A stretch of 64,000 nucleotides of DNA, taken from contig JAEUMI010000134.1 of NCBI GenBank assembly GCA_016792825.1, forward strand, positions 1-64,000, read 5' to 3'. Made by a program: the position numbers and the translations under genes. Below, one piece after another: positions 1 to 7,420 of this stretch (within the stretch, counting starts at the first letter, position 1; the number at the start of each line of letters is the position of its first letter). The notes under the pieces are model-generated. The model did no database searches. It worked only from the letters and a program-made list of their open reading frames with translations, and had not been told where the DNA came from. The DNA is from Hyphomicrobiales bacterium. Lineage in GTDB: Bacteria; Pseudomonadota; Alphaproteobacteria; Rhizobiales; Aestuariivirgaceae.

Positions 1-288
1 ATGAAGATCGCCGCCCTGAAGGGCAGTTCCTTCCTGGTGATGCCGCCGGTGCTGAACTGGTTCAGTTGTAATATCGCCCTTCACCATATTCATCACCTCT
101 GCAGCCGCATCCCGAATTACCGTTTGCAGGAGTGCCTGAAAGGCAACCCGGAGCTGGAAACGGTTTCGCCGCGGCTGTCGATCTGGCAGGCGCTGAAGGC
201 TTCGCGGCTGGCCCTGTGGGATGAGTCCTCCAAACGGCTGATTTCCTTCCGCGAGTTTGGGCGGAAGCAAGAACTGCAAGCGACTTAA
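1..288 (+). CDS. Fatty acid desaturase, C-terminal fragment cut by the window edge
   Basis: The 95 residues match the C-terminal end of membrane-bound fatty acid desaturases (DesA-like). A third histidine box reads HHIHH near residue 28, followed by LCSRIPNYRLQEC and a WDESSKRLISF tail. These enzymes insert double bones into acyl chains using a di-iron centre held by three histidine boxes at the membrane surface. The family is usually about 340 residues with two further histidine boxes upstream, so the true start lies before base 1 and the ATG at base 1 is internal. The stop is at 286-288. Nothing suggests damage in the visible part. Substrate position (delta-9 or delta-12) cannot be read from this piece. 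Confidence 0.85.
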   Translation: MKIAALKGSSFLVMPPVLNWFSCNIALHHIHHLCSRIPNYRLQECLKGNPELETVSPRLSIWQALKASRLALWDESSKRLISFREFGRKQELQAT

Positions 289-554
289 GCGCGCGGATAC
301 CCCCGGCACAGGGAGATCATCAACATAAATGCACGGGCCTCATGCATCCCAGGCTGTTGCTGACCGCAATGCGTTATGTTCATATGGATACATCGAAGAG
401 GCAATGGATGCCTTTTGCTCTTTGCCAAAAGCAACCTGGCTGGATGCAACCCCAAAAATGCAAATAATCGCGGCCCCACCCTGAAGGCGGGCGCCGCTGG
501 AGCAGACTGAACAGAGTGACGTGAACCATCTATCAGAAATCAGGAGTGAAGCAC
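289..554. other. Intergenic stretch before the aldehyde dehydrogenase
   Basis: No convincing gene is seen here; the short minus-strand frames lack ribosome binding sites and family features. The 3' end holds the AGGAG Shine-Dalgarno (542-546) of the next gene. Confidence 0.5.
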
Positions 555-1985
555 ATGTCAAACAACCTCAAATTCTATATCGATGGCGCCTGGGTTGACC
601 CGGCTGTGCCCAACAGTCTGGGTGTCGTCAATCCTTCCAACGAGGAAGTTTTTGCCCATATTTCGCTGGGCTCCAAGGCCGACGTGGACAAGGCGGTAGC
701 AGCGGCCAAGCGCGCCTTCAAGACCTTCAGCGTCACCAGCCGGGCCGAACGCCTCGATCTGCTCAAGCGCATCGTGGAAGAATACAAGAAGCGCAGCAAG
801 GACCTTGCCCTGGCGGTTTCCCAGGAAATGGGGGCACCCCTGCCCTTTGCGCTCGATTCACAAGTCGGTGTCGGGGCCCTGCATCTCGAGAAAATGATCG
901 AGGTGCTAAAGACCTATCAGTTCGAGCAGGCCAAGGGCAAATCGCTGGTGGTCCGCGAGCCCATCGGAGTAGTTGGCCTTATCACGCCGTGGAACTGGCC
1001 GCTCAACCAGATCACCTGCAAGGCGGGCCCGGCGCTTGCGGCGGGCTGCACGATGGTTCTGAAGCCAAGCGAGATCGCCCCGCTGGATGCTATCATCTTT
1101 GCTGAAATCCTGCATGAGGCAGGGGTTCCCAAGGGCGTGTTCAACCTGGTGAATGGCGATGGCCCGACGGTTGGCCAATCCCTGGCCCAGCATCCCGATG
1201 TCGACATGATATCGTTTACGGGCTCGACCCGGGCGGGCATACTAGTGGCAAAGTCCGGTGCCGATACAGTGAAACGGATTCATCAAGAACTTGGCGGCAA
1301 ATCCGCCAACATCCTTTTTCCCGATGTGGACCTTGAACTGGCCGTCACCAAGGGTGTTGCCGGCTGTTTTGGCAACAGCGGCCAATCCTGCAACGCGCCA
1401 ACACGCATGTATGTGCCCCGCGACCGCCATGATGAGGCGGCCGCCATCGCCAAGACGGCGGCCGAGAAATTCAGCGTGGGCCCGGCGGACGACCCGAAAT
1501 CAAGGCTTGGGCCGGTGGTCAGCCAGATCCAGTTCGACAAGATTCAGGACCTGATCAAGAGCGGCATCGACGAGGGTGCGACCCTTGTGACCGGCGGAAC
1601 CGGTCGACCGGGCGGGCTTAACCGGGGCTACTATGTAAAGCCCACAATATTTGCCAATGTCTCCCAAGGCATGCGCATTGCGCGCGAGGAGATTTTCGGG
1701 CCGGTGCTCGCCATCATGCCCTATGAAACCATCGACGAGGTGGTGGACCGGGCCAATGACACGGTCTACGGGCTCGCCTCCTATCTCCAGAGCAAGGACC
1801 AGAAACGGGCCCAGGAGGTTGCCCGGCGGATGCGCAGCGGCAACGTCTATATCAACTACCCGGCCTGGGATGCGGGCATGCCCTTCGGCGGCTACAAGCA
1901 GTCAGGCAATGGCCGCGAATACGCCGAATACGGGCTGGAGGACTTCATGGAGATAAAAGGCATCGTCGGCTACGAAGCCGCCTGA
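555..1985 (+). CDS. NAD(P)-dependent aldehyde dehydrogenase
   Basis: This is a 476-residue member of the aldehyde dehydrogenase superfamily, which oxidises aldehydes to carboxylates in the cytoplasm. The general-base Glu245 lies in HQELGGKS and the nucleophile Cys279 in NSGQSCNAPTR; the cofactor-binding TPWNWPL and FTGSTRAG motifs and the C-terminal PFGGYKQSGNGRE are also present. The length is normal. I place the start at ATG 555, not GTG 546, because AGGAG at 542-546 is spaced correctly for 555. It is not closely linked to the upstream desaturase. A LysR regulator follows on the same strand after about 320 bases and may or may not control it. Substrate is unknown; the sequence style is that of the broad ALDH1/betaine-aldehyde type group. 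Confidence 0.93.
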   Translation: MSNNLKFYIDGAWVDPAVPNSLGVVNPSNEEVFAHISLGSKADVDKAVAAAKRAFKTFSVTSRAERLDLLKRIVEEYKKRSKDLALAVSQEMGAPLPFALDSQVGVGALHLEKMIEVLKTYQFEQAKGKSLVVREPIGVVGLITPWNWPLNQITCKAGPALAAGCTMVLKPSEIAPLDAIIFAEILHEAGVPKGVFNLVNGDGPTVGQSLAQHPDVDMISFTGSTRAGILVAKSGADTVKRIHQELGGKSANILFPDVDLELAVTKGVAGCFGNSGQSCNAPTRMYVPRDRHDEAAAIAKTAAEKFSVGPADDPKSRLGPVVSQIQFDKIQDLIKSGIDEGATLVTGGTGRPGGLNRGYYVKPTIFANVSQGMRIAREEIFGPVLAIMPYETIDEVVDRANDTVYGLASYLQSKDQKRAQEVARRMRSGNVYINYPAWDAGMPFGGYKQSGNGREYAEYGLEDFMEIKGIVGYEAA

Positions 1986-2007
1986 GGAGTTCTCATACAG
2001 ACGGCCA

Positions 2008-2032
2008 CGGCCAGCGCCCCAAGTGCTGGCCG
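2008..2032. terminator. Candidate hairpin terminator after the aldehyde dehydrogenase
   Basis: An 8-bp perfect stem (CGGCCAGC / GCTGGCCG) with a 9-base loop lies 22 bases after the aldehyde dehydrogenase stop. No U-run follows, so intrinsic termination is uncertain. Confidence 0.4.
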
Positions 2033-2051
2033 ATGGGCTTGGTGCATCAGC

Positions 2052-2222
2052 TTAATTGCAGTTTTGGAGCGTATAATGGCGCATGGGCAGGTCTGCCAGT
2101 TCCCGTAGCGTCATGCGTGCGAGTTCGGGATGATCGAGCGGCTCGCGATGACTTGAAACTTCATTATTATCAATCTTTTGGCGGTTAATGGTAATCCTTG
2201 ATATGAACCAATTATAGGTCAT
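2052..2222 (-). CDS. Small basic protein with a HPELARMTLRELADLPM core, function unknown
   Basis: A 56-residue frame starts at ATG 2222 with an AAGGAG ribosome binding site seven bases upstream, a strong initiation signal for so short a frame. The C-terminal half (LDHPELARMTLRELADLPMRHY) resembles the LRELA-type helix of short DUF1127-like proteins common in alphaproteobacteria, but I cannot assign it firmly. It is divergent from the LysR gene at 2308, leaving 85 bases for two promoters, so it could be a LysR target. It could also be a chance frame; the ribosome binding site and divergent position are the main arguments for it. Confidence 0.45.
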   Translation of the reverse strand: MTYNWFISRITINRQKIDNNEVSSHREPLDHPELARMTLRELADLPMRHYTLQNCN

Positions 2223-2307
2223 GGCCGAACTCCTTTCTTTCATAATTTGCAACCCCAGCACCTGGTTTTCTATGGAGATTTACCGCCGAAGACTGTAGAA
2301 AAACTAT

Positions 2308-3210
2308 ATGGATCAACTCAATCAGGTTCATCTCAACGGGCTGCGTGCGGTGGAAGTTGCGGGCCGGCTGGGCACCCTTGCCCTCGCGGCGGCGGAGCTG
2401 GGCGTATCCCAAGGCGCCGTCAGTCAGCAAATTCTCAAGACTGAGCAGCAACTGGGCCGCACGCTTTTCACCCGCACGCCGAAGGGCCTGGTTCCTACAC
2501 CCTTCGGGGCCGAAGTGCTGGCCTATCTGGAGCGCGGCTTTCGCGAACTCACGCGCAGCGTGGCCCTGGCGCAGGAGCCGAAACGAAATCTGCTGACCGT
2601 TTCGGTGGCCCCGGTTTTTGCGGCCAAGTGGCTGGTCTGGCGGCTGCCGCATTTCCAGCAGGCGCACCCCGACCTGCAGGTCCGGATCGATGCCTCGATA
2701 GCGCTTGTCGATCTCGATCATTCGGATGTGGACCTCGCCATCCGCGTAGGCCCCGGAAACTGGCCCAACGTCAAGGCCGAGCTTCTGCTTGAGCAGCGCG
2801 TTTTCCCGGTTTGCGCCCCTGCCCTTGCGGCGCGCCTGAAAACCCCGCGCGATCTCGCTCACGTGCCGATCATCCATGACCGGCCCACGATCATCTATAA
2901 CATGTTCCAGGTGCGCTGGAACACCTGGCTGGCGCTGCACGGCATGGAGGAGAGCATGCTGGTGACACAGGGCCCGAGCTTTTCGGATTCGGCATTGTGT
3001 CTTGACGCGACTATCGCCGGCCAGGGTGTCATGCTGGGCTGGCACGCGCTCGCCGGAGATGCACTGGCGCGCGGAAGCCTCGTGAAGCCCTTCGCCGAGG
3101 AAGCGGACACGGGGCTCGGCTACTACCTCGTTACTTCGCCATCGCGCGGCAACGACAAGAAGATCGCGGCGTTTAGGGCGTGGATCAGGGAGGAGATGAC
3201 AAAAAGCTGA
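2308..3210 (+). CDS. LysR-family transcriptional regulator
   Basis: The 300-residue protein has an N-terminal winged helix-turn-helix (residues about 10-65, with GVSQGAVSQQI in the recognition region) followed by a periplasmic-binding-like effector domain. The ALVDLDHSDVDLAIRVGPGNW stretch and the late GQGVMLGWHALAGDAL stretch are typical of the GcvA-like branch of LysR proteins. These bind DNA as tetramers and respond to a small metabolite. The start at ATG 2308 gives the usual N-terminus (MDQLNQVHLNGLRAVEVAG). The neighbours are an aldehyde dehydrogenase upstream and a small divergent frame; neither identifies the effector. A long antisense frame (2212-3216) is a shadow of this gene. Confidence 0.92.
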   Translation: MDQLNQVHLNGLRAVEVAGRLGTLALAAAELGVSQGAVSQQILKTEQQLGRTLFTRTPKGLVPTPFGAEVLAYLERGFRELTRSVALAQEPKRNLLTVSVAPVFAAKWLVWRLPHFQQAHPDLQVRIDASIALVDLDHSDVDLAIRVGPGNWPNVKAELLLEQRVFPVCAPALAARLKTPRDLAHVPIIHDRPTIIYNMFQVRWNTWLALHGMEESMLVTQGPSFSDSALCLDATIAGQGVMLGWHALAGDALARGSLVKPFAEEADTGLGYYLVTSPSRGNDKKIAAFRAWIREEMTKS

Positions 3211-3227
3211 CGTCAATACTACAGATG

Positions 3228-3506
3228 CTAAAAAATTCCGAAAATTCTGATCACCAGAACGATTGAGAAAAGAACAAAAACTGGATGCCAGAAAAAGAAC
3301 CTGCTCTTTGCTGTCACTGAGGCGCCAGTCTTAACAATGTAATCGTTGAAGATGTTACTTGCCCTTTGTTCATTGAGATCGAAGCCATTTCCAAAGTAAA
3401 ACAATAGGTCACGACATATTTCTGCGCCCAATGCCCAAACCACAATGAACAAAATTGTCAGTTCCCCGAAAGTTTCTATTGTCACGGGAATTGCCCGCTT
3501 TTGCAT
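3228..3506 (-). CDS. Small two-helix membrane protein, unknown
   Basis: This 92-residue frame has two hydrophobic segments, residues about 14-36 (LTILFIVVWALGAEICRDLL) and 73-92 (HPVFVLFSIVLVIRIFGIF), flanking a polar middle. The base composition is clearly more AT-rich than the flanking genes, as in the rest of 3.2-4.56 kb. No family is recognised and the ribosome binding site is weak. It sits between a LysR gene and the toxin-antitoxin genes, facing the LysR gene convergently. It may be a genuine accessory gene or a chance frame. Confidence 0.35.
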   Translation of the reverse strand: MQKRAIPVTIETFGELTILFIVVWALGAEICRDLLFYFGNGFDLNEQRASNIFNDYIVKTGASVTAKSRFFFWHPVFVLFSIVLVIRIFGIF

Positions 3507-3539
3507 TCATACAGTATATGAAACATGGAATTTACCTCG

Positions 3540-3872
3540 TCACGCCGCGTGTGGCGTCAAGTGTGAGGAACTGCGTCGCGTCTTGAAAGTCACGTTCACC
3601 ACTATATCTGCATCGAGCTTGCCGAGGATTGATATCATGCGATCAAGGGTGAAGCGGCGCAGTTGTGTATTGCGAATGCGCGAAAACTCGGAATGGGCAA
3701 CACCTGTCAATTTTTCGGCATCACGCGTTGAAAGCTTGCGCGCGTCGAGAGTGTGAATGATTTTTGCGGCAAGAATGGCGCGGGCCTGTTCAAGGTCGGC
3801 ATTGGGACGGTTGAAATCGCGATAAAAGTTGCCGCTGCCCCGCACCGATTCAATGTTATCACTGATTTTCAT
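3540..3872 (-). CDS. XRE-type helix-turn-helix protein (HigA2-like), third gene of the BrnT operon
   Basis: The 110-residue protein carries a helix-turn-helix at about residues 45-90 (KLSTRDAEKLTGVAHSEFSRIRNTQLRRFTLDRMISILGKL), the pattern of COG5606/HigA2-type XRE proteins that bind DNA and often act as antitoxins or repressors. Its ATG overlaps the stop of the gene before it by 4 bases (ATGA), so it is translationally coupled as the third gene of a brnT-antitoxin-HTH run. Its presence next to an antitoxin that already has its own DNA-binding domain is unusual. It could be a second repressor or a remnant of another toxin-antitoxin pair. Confidence 0.75.
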   Translation of the reverse strand: MKISDNIESVRGSGNFYRDFNRPNADLEQARAILAAKIIHTLDARKLSTRDAEKLTGVAHSEFSRIRNTQLRRFTLDRMISILGKLDADIVVNVTFKTRRSSSHLTPHAA

Positions 3873-4222
3873 CGCGCCTGCTCAAGCGCCTCCAAGACTG
3901 CTTCCGGTTTGCGGCCGATGACCACGAGATAGGCGCGGGCTGCTGCATCGGGGTCTTTGCGTCCCTGCTCCCAGTCGCGCAATGTGCCGAGCGGAATATG
4001 AAAGCGCGATGAAAACTCCTCCTGCGACAAGGCAAGCGCGCGGCGAATGACTTTCACCTGCGGCGTGCGTTTCAGGCGCTTGAAATCATCCGGCGTGAGC
4101 GGCTGTGCGTCTGGATCGGCCAAGGCAGCGGCGCGGCGCGCGTCCTCAGACATCGCGTCTAGATGGCTCCAGTCGTGAACTGACTTCTTAGGCGTTGTCT
4201 TCATGATATTGTCGTTGCTCAT
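3869..4222 (-). CDS. BrnA-like antitoxin with a C-terminal XRE helix-turn-helix
   Basis: The 117-residue protein has a short acidic N-terminal part (DWSHLDAMSEDARRAAALADPDA) of the kind seen in BrnA antitoxins, then an XRE-type helix-turn-helix at about residues 55-90 (LSQEEFSSRFHIPLGTLRDWEQG). Classical BrnA ends in a ribbon-helix-helix, so this is the HTH-type variant that accompanies some BrnT toxins. The gene overlaps the 3' end of brnT by 35 bases. GAGGAG lies upstream of ATG 4222; a second ATG at 4204 is possible. By analogy it should bind and neutralise the BrnT-like protein and repress the operon, plausibly at the palindrome at 4507-4560. Confidence 0.8.
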   Translation of the reverse strand: MSNDNIMKTTPKKSVHDWSHLDAMSEDARRAAALADPDAQPLTPDDFKRLKRTPQVKVIRRALALSQEEFSSRFHIPLGTLRDWEQGRKDPDAAARAYLVVIGRKPEAVLEALEQAR

Positions 4223-4472
4223 GTGGCTCAGCTCCTCGCGCTGAAATAATACGATATGTGTCGTCCCTCATGGTGAAGGCGACGAACAGCAGGCGGCCTT
4301 CAACCATTCCAATGATGGTGTAACGTGGTTCACCGTAGTTTTCGCGGTCGTCAAAATTCTCGATGGCGAACGCATCCCTGAATACCTCGCGGGCCATCTC
4401 GAAAGTGACGCCGTGTTTGGCGAAATTCGCAGCTGACTTTCGAGGGTCCCATTCGAAAATGTCCTTAGTCAT
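4188..4472 (-). CDS. brnT: BrnT-family toxin (predicted ribonuclease)
   Basis: The 94-residue protein fits the BrnT family (RelE-like fold). It begins FEWDPRKSAANFAKHGVTFEMAREVF, has a central RYTIIGMVEGRLLFVAFTMRDD sheet and ends with RIISARGAEPHEQRQY, all family hallmarks. BrnT toxins cleave RNA and arrest growth until neutralised by the cognate antitoxin. The length is typical. It is the first gene of a three-gene minus-strand operon, each gene overlapping the next. Upstream lie a TTGACA hexamer (minus strand, 4509-4504) and a perfect 54-base inverted repeat, as expected for autoregulation. No catalytic residue is obviously missing. Confidence 0.88.
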   Translation of the reverse strand: MTKDIFEWDPRKSAANFAKHGVTFEMAREVFRDAFAIENFDDRENYGEPRYTIIGMVEGRLLFVAFTMRDDTYRIISARGAEPHEQRQYHEDNA

Positions 4473-4506
4473 GAATGTACGGCTTAGCAGTAGTATTATG
4501 AAATGT

Positions 4507-4560
4507 CAACGCCTGAGATTATTCATACTAATATGTTAGTATGAATAATCTCAGGCGTTG
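4507..4560. repeat. Perfect 25-bp inverted repeat with a 4-base loop upstream of brnT
   Basis: Arms 4507-4531 and 4536-4560 are exact reverse complements with a TATG loop. The inner part contains TTAGTATGAATAATCTC. The left arm overlaps a TTGACA hexamer (minus strand) about 35 bases before the brnT start, so it is placed to act as an operator. It lies 84 bases beyond the cobT stop and could alternatively act as a cobT terminator, though no T-run follows. Confidence 0.9.
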
Positions 4561-4644
4561 CGCGACCAAATTTGGTGCTCATGTGGTTCGCAAGATCTCG
4601 CTTTTTGCATCGGTTTTGCATCGTTTTTCGCGCGGTTTTGTGGC

Positions 4645-5673
4645 CTATTGGTCCTTCCCGGAGACGCCGGCGCTGGCGAAGGTGGCCATGTCGTTGTGGA
4701 GGTTGACCGCCGCCTTGAGGAGCCCTGCGGCGAGCGCTGCGCCCGAGGCCTCGCCCAGCCGCATACCTAGATCGAGGATCGGTTCCTTACCCAACTTCCT
4801 GAGTAGAATGCGATGCGCGGGTTCGGCCGAACAGTGGGCTGCGAGGCAGTGGTCGAGCGCATCGGGGCGCATGGCGTGGAGCACGGCAGCGGCGGCGGAT
4901 GCCACGTAGCCATCGATGAGAACCGGTACGCGCTGGGTGCGCGCCGCCAGAATGGCGCCGGCCATGGCAGCCAGTTCGCGGCCGCCGAGTCTGCGTAAAA
5001 CCTCAAGTGGATCAGAGAGATGGGCCTTATGAAGCGCCACCGCGCGGGCCACGGCGGAGGCCTTGCGCTTCAGGCCTTCGGCATCAACGCCGGTGCCCGG
5101 CCCCACCCAGTCTTCCGGCCTGCCGCCGTAAAGCCCATGGCAGATTGCCGCCGCAATGGTGGTGTTGCCGATGCCCATTTCGCCGATGCACAGCAGGTCG
5201 CAGCCGCCGGCAATTGCCTCCATACCATAGGCCATGGTGGCGGCGCAGTCGGCCTCGTCCATGGCGGCGTTCTCGGTAATATCCTTTGTCGGATTTTCCA
5301 ATGCAAGTTCAAACACTTTGAGGCCGAGATCAAAGGTCTTGCAGATCTGATTTACGGCGGCCCCGCCGCCCTGGAAATTGAGGACCATTTGCTTTGTGAC
5401 TTCAGCGGGATAGGCGGCAACGCCTTGCGCCACGACGCCATGGTTGCCGGCAAAAACCGCCACCACCGGCCGGGCGATTTTCGGCGGGTAATTCCCCTGC
5501 CAGGCCGCCACCCATTCTGCCATGGATTCGAGCTTGCCGAGGGAGCCCGGCGGCTTGGTCAATTGCGCATCGCGGGCCTTGCATTGGGCTGCCGCCGCAG
5601 GGTCGGCCGCGAGCAAATCCTGCATCAGTTTCCTGATGTCATCAAAGGGCAAACCTGTTGCGGCAATTGTCAT
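4645..5673 (-). CDS. cobT: Nicotinate-nucleotide:dimethylbenzimidazole phosphoribosyltransferase CobT
   Basis: CobT makes alpha-ribazole 5'-phosphate from dimethylbenzimidazole and nicotinate mononucleotide, for the lower ligand of cobalamin. The 342-residue protein has the family motifs KPPGSLGKLE near the N-terminus, FAGNHGV, the IGEMGIGNTT loop, GPGTGVD, and RLGEASGAALA, which holds the catalytic glutamate. I prefer ATG 5673 to GTG 5679 because AAGGA lies seven bases before it. It is divergent from cobS with only 63 bases between, a usual arrangement in Rhizobiales. I see no cobalamin riboswitch in that short gap, so vitamin B12 control is not evident here. Confidence 0.95.
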   Translation of the reverse strand: MTIAATGLPFDDIRKLMQDLLAADPAAAAQCKARDAQLTKPPGSLGKLESMAEWVAAWQGNYPPKIARPVVAVFAGNHGVVAQGVAAYPAEVTKQMVLNFQGGGAAVNQICKTFDLGLKVFELALENPTKDITENAAMDEADCAATMAYGMEAIAGGCDLLCIGEMGIGNTTIAAAICHGLYGGRPEDWVGPGTGVDAEGLKRKASAVARAVALHKAHLSDPLEVLRRLGGRELAAMAGAILAARTQRVPVLIDGYVASAAAAVLHAMRPDALDHCLAAHCSAEPAHRILLRKLGKEPILDLGMRLGEASGAALAAGLLKAAVNLHNDMATFASAGVSGKDQ

Positions 5674-5736
5674 TCTCACGTCCTTTTCATCATCCTGCTA
5701 GTGTCCTAATCACGGGATTCGGGGTATCAGTGCAAC

Positions 5737-6549
5737 ATGAGCGACATGTCTTCGCCACCTAGCGAAAACGCGTGGAAAATCAGGCCTTTCGCCGAGACGC
5801 TGGTGGCCTTGCGGTTTCTCACGCGGCTGCCGGTTCCGTTCATCCGCACGCTTGACCTGCCGCCGCTGGCGGAAGCCATGCGTTTCTTTCCGCTGGCCGG
5901 CGCCATCATTGGAGCCATCGTCAGTGCGGTCCTGATCGGCGCCAACATGCTGGGATTGCCTTCGCTCCTGGCGGCGGCACTGGCGCTGGCGGCCGGCGTT
6001 CTGGTTACTGGCGCGCTGCATGAAGACGGGCTTGCCGATGTGGCCGATGGCTTTGGCGGCGGCAGCACGCGCGAGCAACGTCTCGAAATCATGCGCGACA
6101 GCCGCATCGGAACCTATGGCACCATTGCGCTCTGCCTCACCTTCATTGGGAGAGCCGCCATCTATGAAACACTTTCCGGCCTGGAGCCCCTGATCATTCT
6201 GGCACTATTGGCAAGTGCCGCGGCATTTTCCCGTTCCCTGGTGGTTGACCTGTTGTGGGCGACGCGGCCGGCGCGCAGTGACGGGCTATCAGTCTTCGCG
6301 GGAAGGCCCGGAAAACGCAGCGCCCTGTTCTCCCTTCTTACGGGTGGCATCGGTGCTGCGGTGGCGGTCGGGCTTGCCCTGTCGCCTGAAATCGCGGTGA
6401 TCGCCATCATCGCCGCCGGCATTGTTCTTGCGGGTTTGCGGGCGCTGGCCATGGGCAAGATCGGCGGGCAGACCGGCGATGTCTGCGGCGCCGTCCAGGT
6501 GCTGACGGAACTCACCATGCTCACAGTGTATGCCGCAACAATCGGTTAA
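5737..6549 (+). CDS. cobS: Adenosylcobinamide-GDP ribazoletransferase (cobalamin synthase) CobS/CobV
   Basis: This 270-residue integral membrane enzyme joins adenosylcobinamide-GDP and alpha-ribazole (phosphate) to finish the nucleotide loop of cobalamin. Family motifs are RFLTRLPVP near residue 27, GALHEDGLADVADGFGGG (residues about 89-106), the metal-binding acidic stretch, and MRDSRIGTYG just after. Six or so hydrophobic segments follow. The length is normal. It is divergent from cobT, whose product supplies the second substrate. The protease gene follows after 87 bases and is probably a separate unit. Confidence 0.95.
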   Translation: MSDMSSPPSENAWKIRPFAETLVALRFLTRLPVPFIRTLDLPPLAEAMRFFPLAGAIIGAIVSAVLIGANMLGLPSLLAAALALAAGVLVTGALHEDGLADVADGFGGGSTREQRLEIMRDSRIGTYGTIALCLTFIGRAAIYETLSGLEPLIILALLASAAAFSRSLVVDLLWATRPARSDGLSVFAGRPGKRSALFSLLTGGIGAAVAVGLALSPEIAVIAIIAAGIVLAGLRALAMGKIGGQTGDVCGAVQVLTELTMLTVYAATIG

Positions 6550-6636
6550 CGTTAACGACATTTGTTCCAATTGTTTTCAACACTTGTTGAGAGTGGCCCA
6601 GCCAAGCTGAGGCAGCTTAATCCAGGGAGTTGCGTC

Positions 6637-7116
6637 ATGCGTTTGCCGGGTGCGTTGTCACCGATTGGACTTGCCTTGCTGTTTACGATTGCCGGCGGCC
6701 TGCCGGGCATAACGCCGCTCGCGGCGGCGGACATGCTGCAACTCAACGCGGCCACGGCATTGAAAGCCGGACAAAATGGCCATTTCATCGTCAAGGCCGA
6801 GATCAATGGCCGGAATGTCAGAGTGATGGTCGATACGGGGGCCTCGGCGGTGGCCTTGAGCTACGAAGATGCCCAGGATGTTGGCCTCCGCCCGGGCAGC
6901 CTTGACTACAATGTTCCAGTTTCAACCGCCAATGGCGTGGTCAAAGCCGCCGGTGTCAACCTCGACAAGGTTGAAATTGACGGGGTGCGCGTCACAGATG
7001 TGCAAGGGTTGGTGATGCCCAAGGGCATCATGCGCGGTTCGCTGCTTGGCATGAGCTATCTGGCCAAATTGAAGAGTTTCAAAGTTGAAGACGGCGTGCT
7101 TTATCTGAAGAACTGA
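6637..7116 (+). CDS. Retropepsin-like clan AA aspartic protease (TIGR02281 type), secreted or membrane-anchored
   Basis: The 159-residue protein starts with a signal or anchor sequence (residues about 1-31, ending LAAA) followed by a single retropepsin-like domain. The catalytic motif VMVDTGASAVALS carries the active Asp, and LLGMSYL near the end is the second hallmark. Such proteins dimerise to form one active site; the physiological substrate in alphaproteobacteria is not known to me. ATG 6637 is chosen over the upstream TTG because AGGGAG precedes it and the signal sequence starts there. The cobT-cobS-protease-DUF1289 grouping recurs in Rhizobiales, suggesting conserved neighbourhood rather than shared function. 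Confidence 0.85.
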   Translation: MRLPGALSPIGLALLFTIAGGLPGITPLAAADMLQLNAATALKAGQNGHFIVKAEINGRNVRVMVDTGASAVALSYEDAQDVGLRPGSLDYNVPVSTANGVVKAAGVNLDKVEIDGVRVTDVQGLVMPKGIMRGSLLGMSYLAKLKSFKVEDGVLYLKN

Positions 7117-7147
7117 GACGCTTTTGCTTCAATAATGGCGCGTTCGG

Positions 7148-7420
7148 ATGGCCAATGACCCACAGGATACCTATCTTAGCGGCATGAACGCCTTTGATTT
7201 GCCAGAAGTCGAGACACCCTGCATCAAGGTTTGCGTGGTCGATCCGGAAACCGGATTCTGCATCGGCTGCGGGCGCACGCGCATGGAAATCGGCGGCTGG
7301 CTTGGTTTTAGCCCGGCGGAACGCCAGTCCATCATGGCAGGGCTTAACGAGCGGGTTGAAACGCTCACGCTGCGCAAGCGCCGCCGCGGCGGGCGCCAGG
7401 GACGCCTCGCCAATTCCTAG
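7148..7420 (+). CDS. DUF1289 cysteine-rich small protein
   Basis: This 90-residue protein has the DUF1289 signature: [22 protein letters not shown] with four cysteines, then [17 protein letters not shown], and ends in a basic tail ([10 protein letters not shown]). The cysteine pattern suggests a metal or Fe-S site; the biochemical role is not established to my knowledge. It follows the protease gene by 31 bases and could share its transcript. Its last four bases overlap the end of the convergent outer-membrane gene. Confidence 0.88.
   Translation: MANDPQDTYLSGMNAFDLPEVETPCIKVCVVDPETGFCIGCGRTRMEIGGWLGFSPAERQSIMAGLNERVETLTLRKRRRGGRQGRLANS

Noticed and set aside
2212..3216. Long minus-strand open frame (334 codons) over the LysR gene
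   Set aside because: It is exactly antisense to a clear LysR-family gene and shows no domain; high-GC sequence gives such shadow frames often.
4541..4909. Plus-strand frame beginning in the palindrome at 4507-4560
   Set aside because: Its start lies in the right arm of the repeat and it runs antisense into cobT; no family features.
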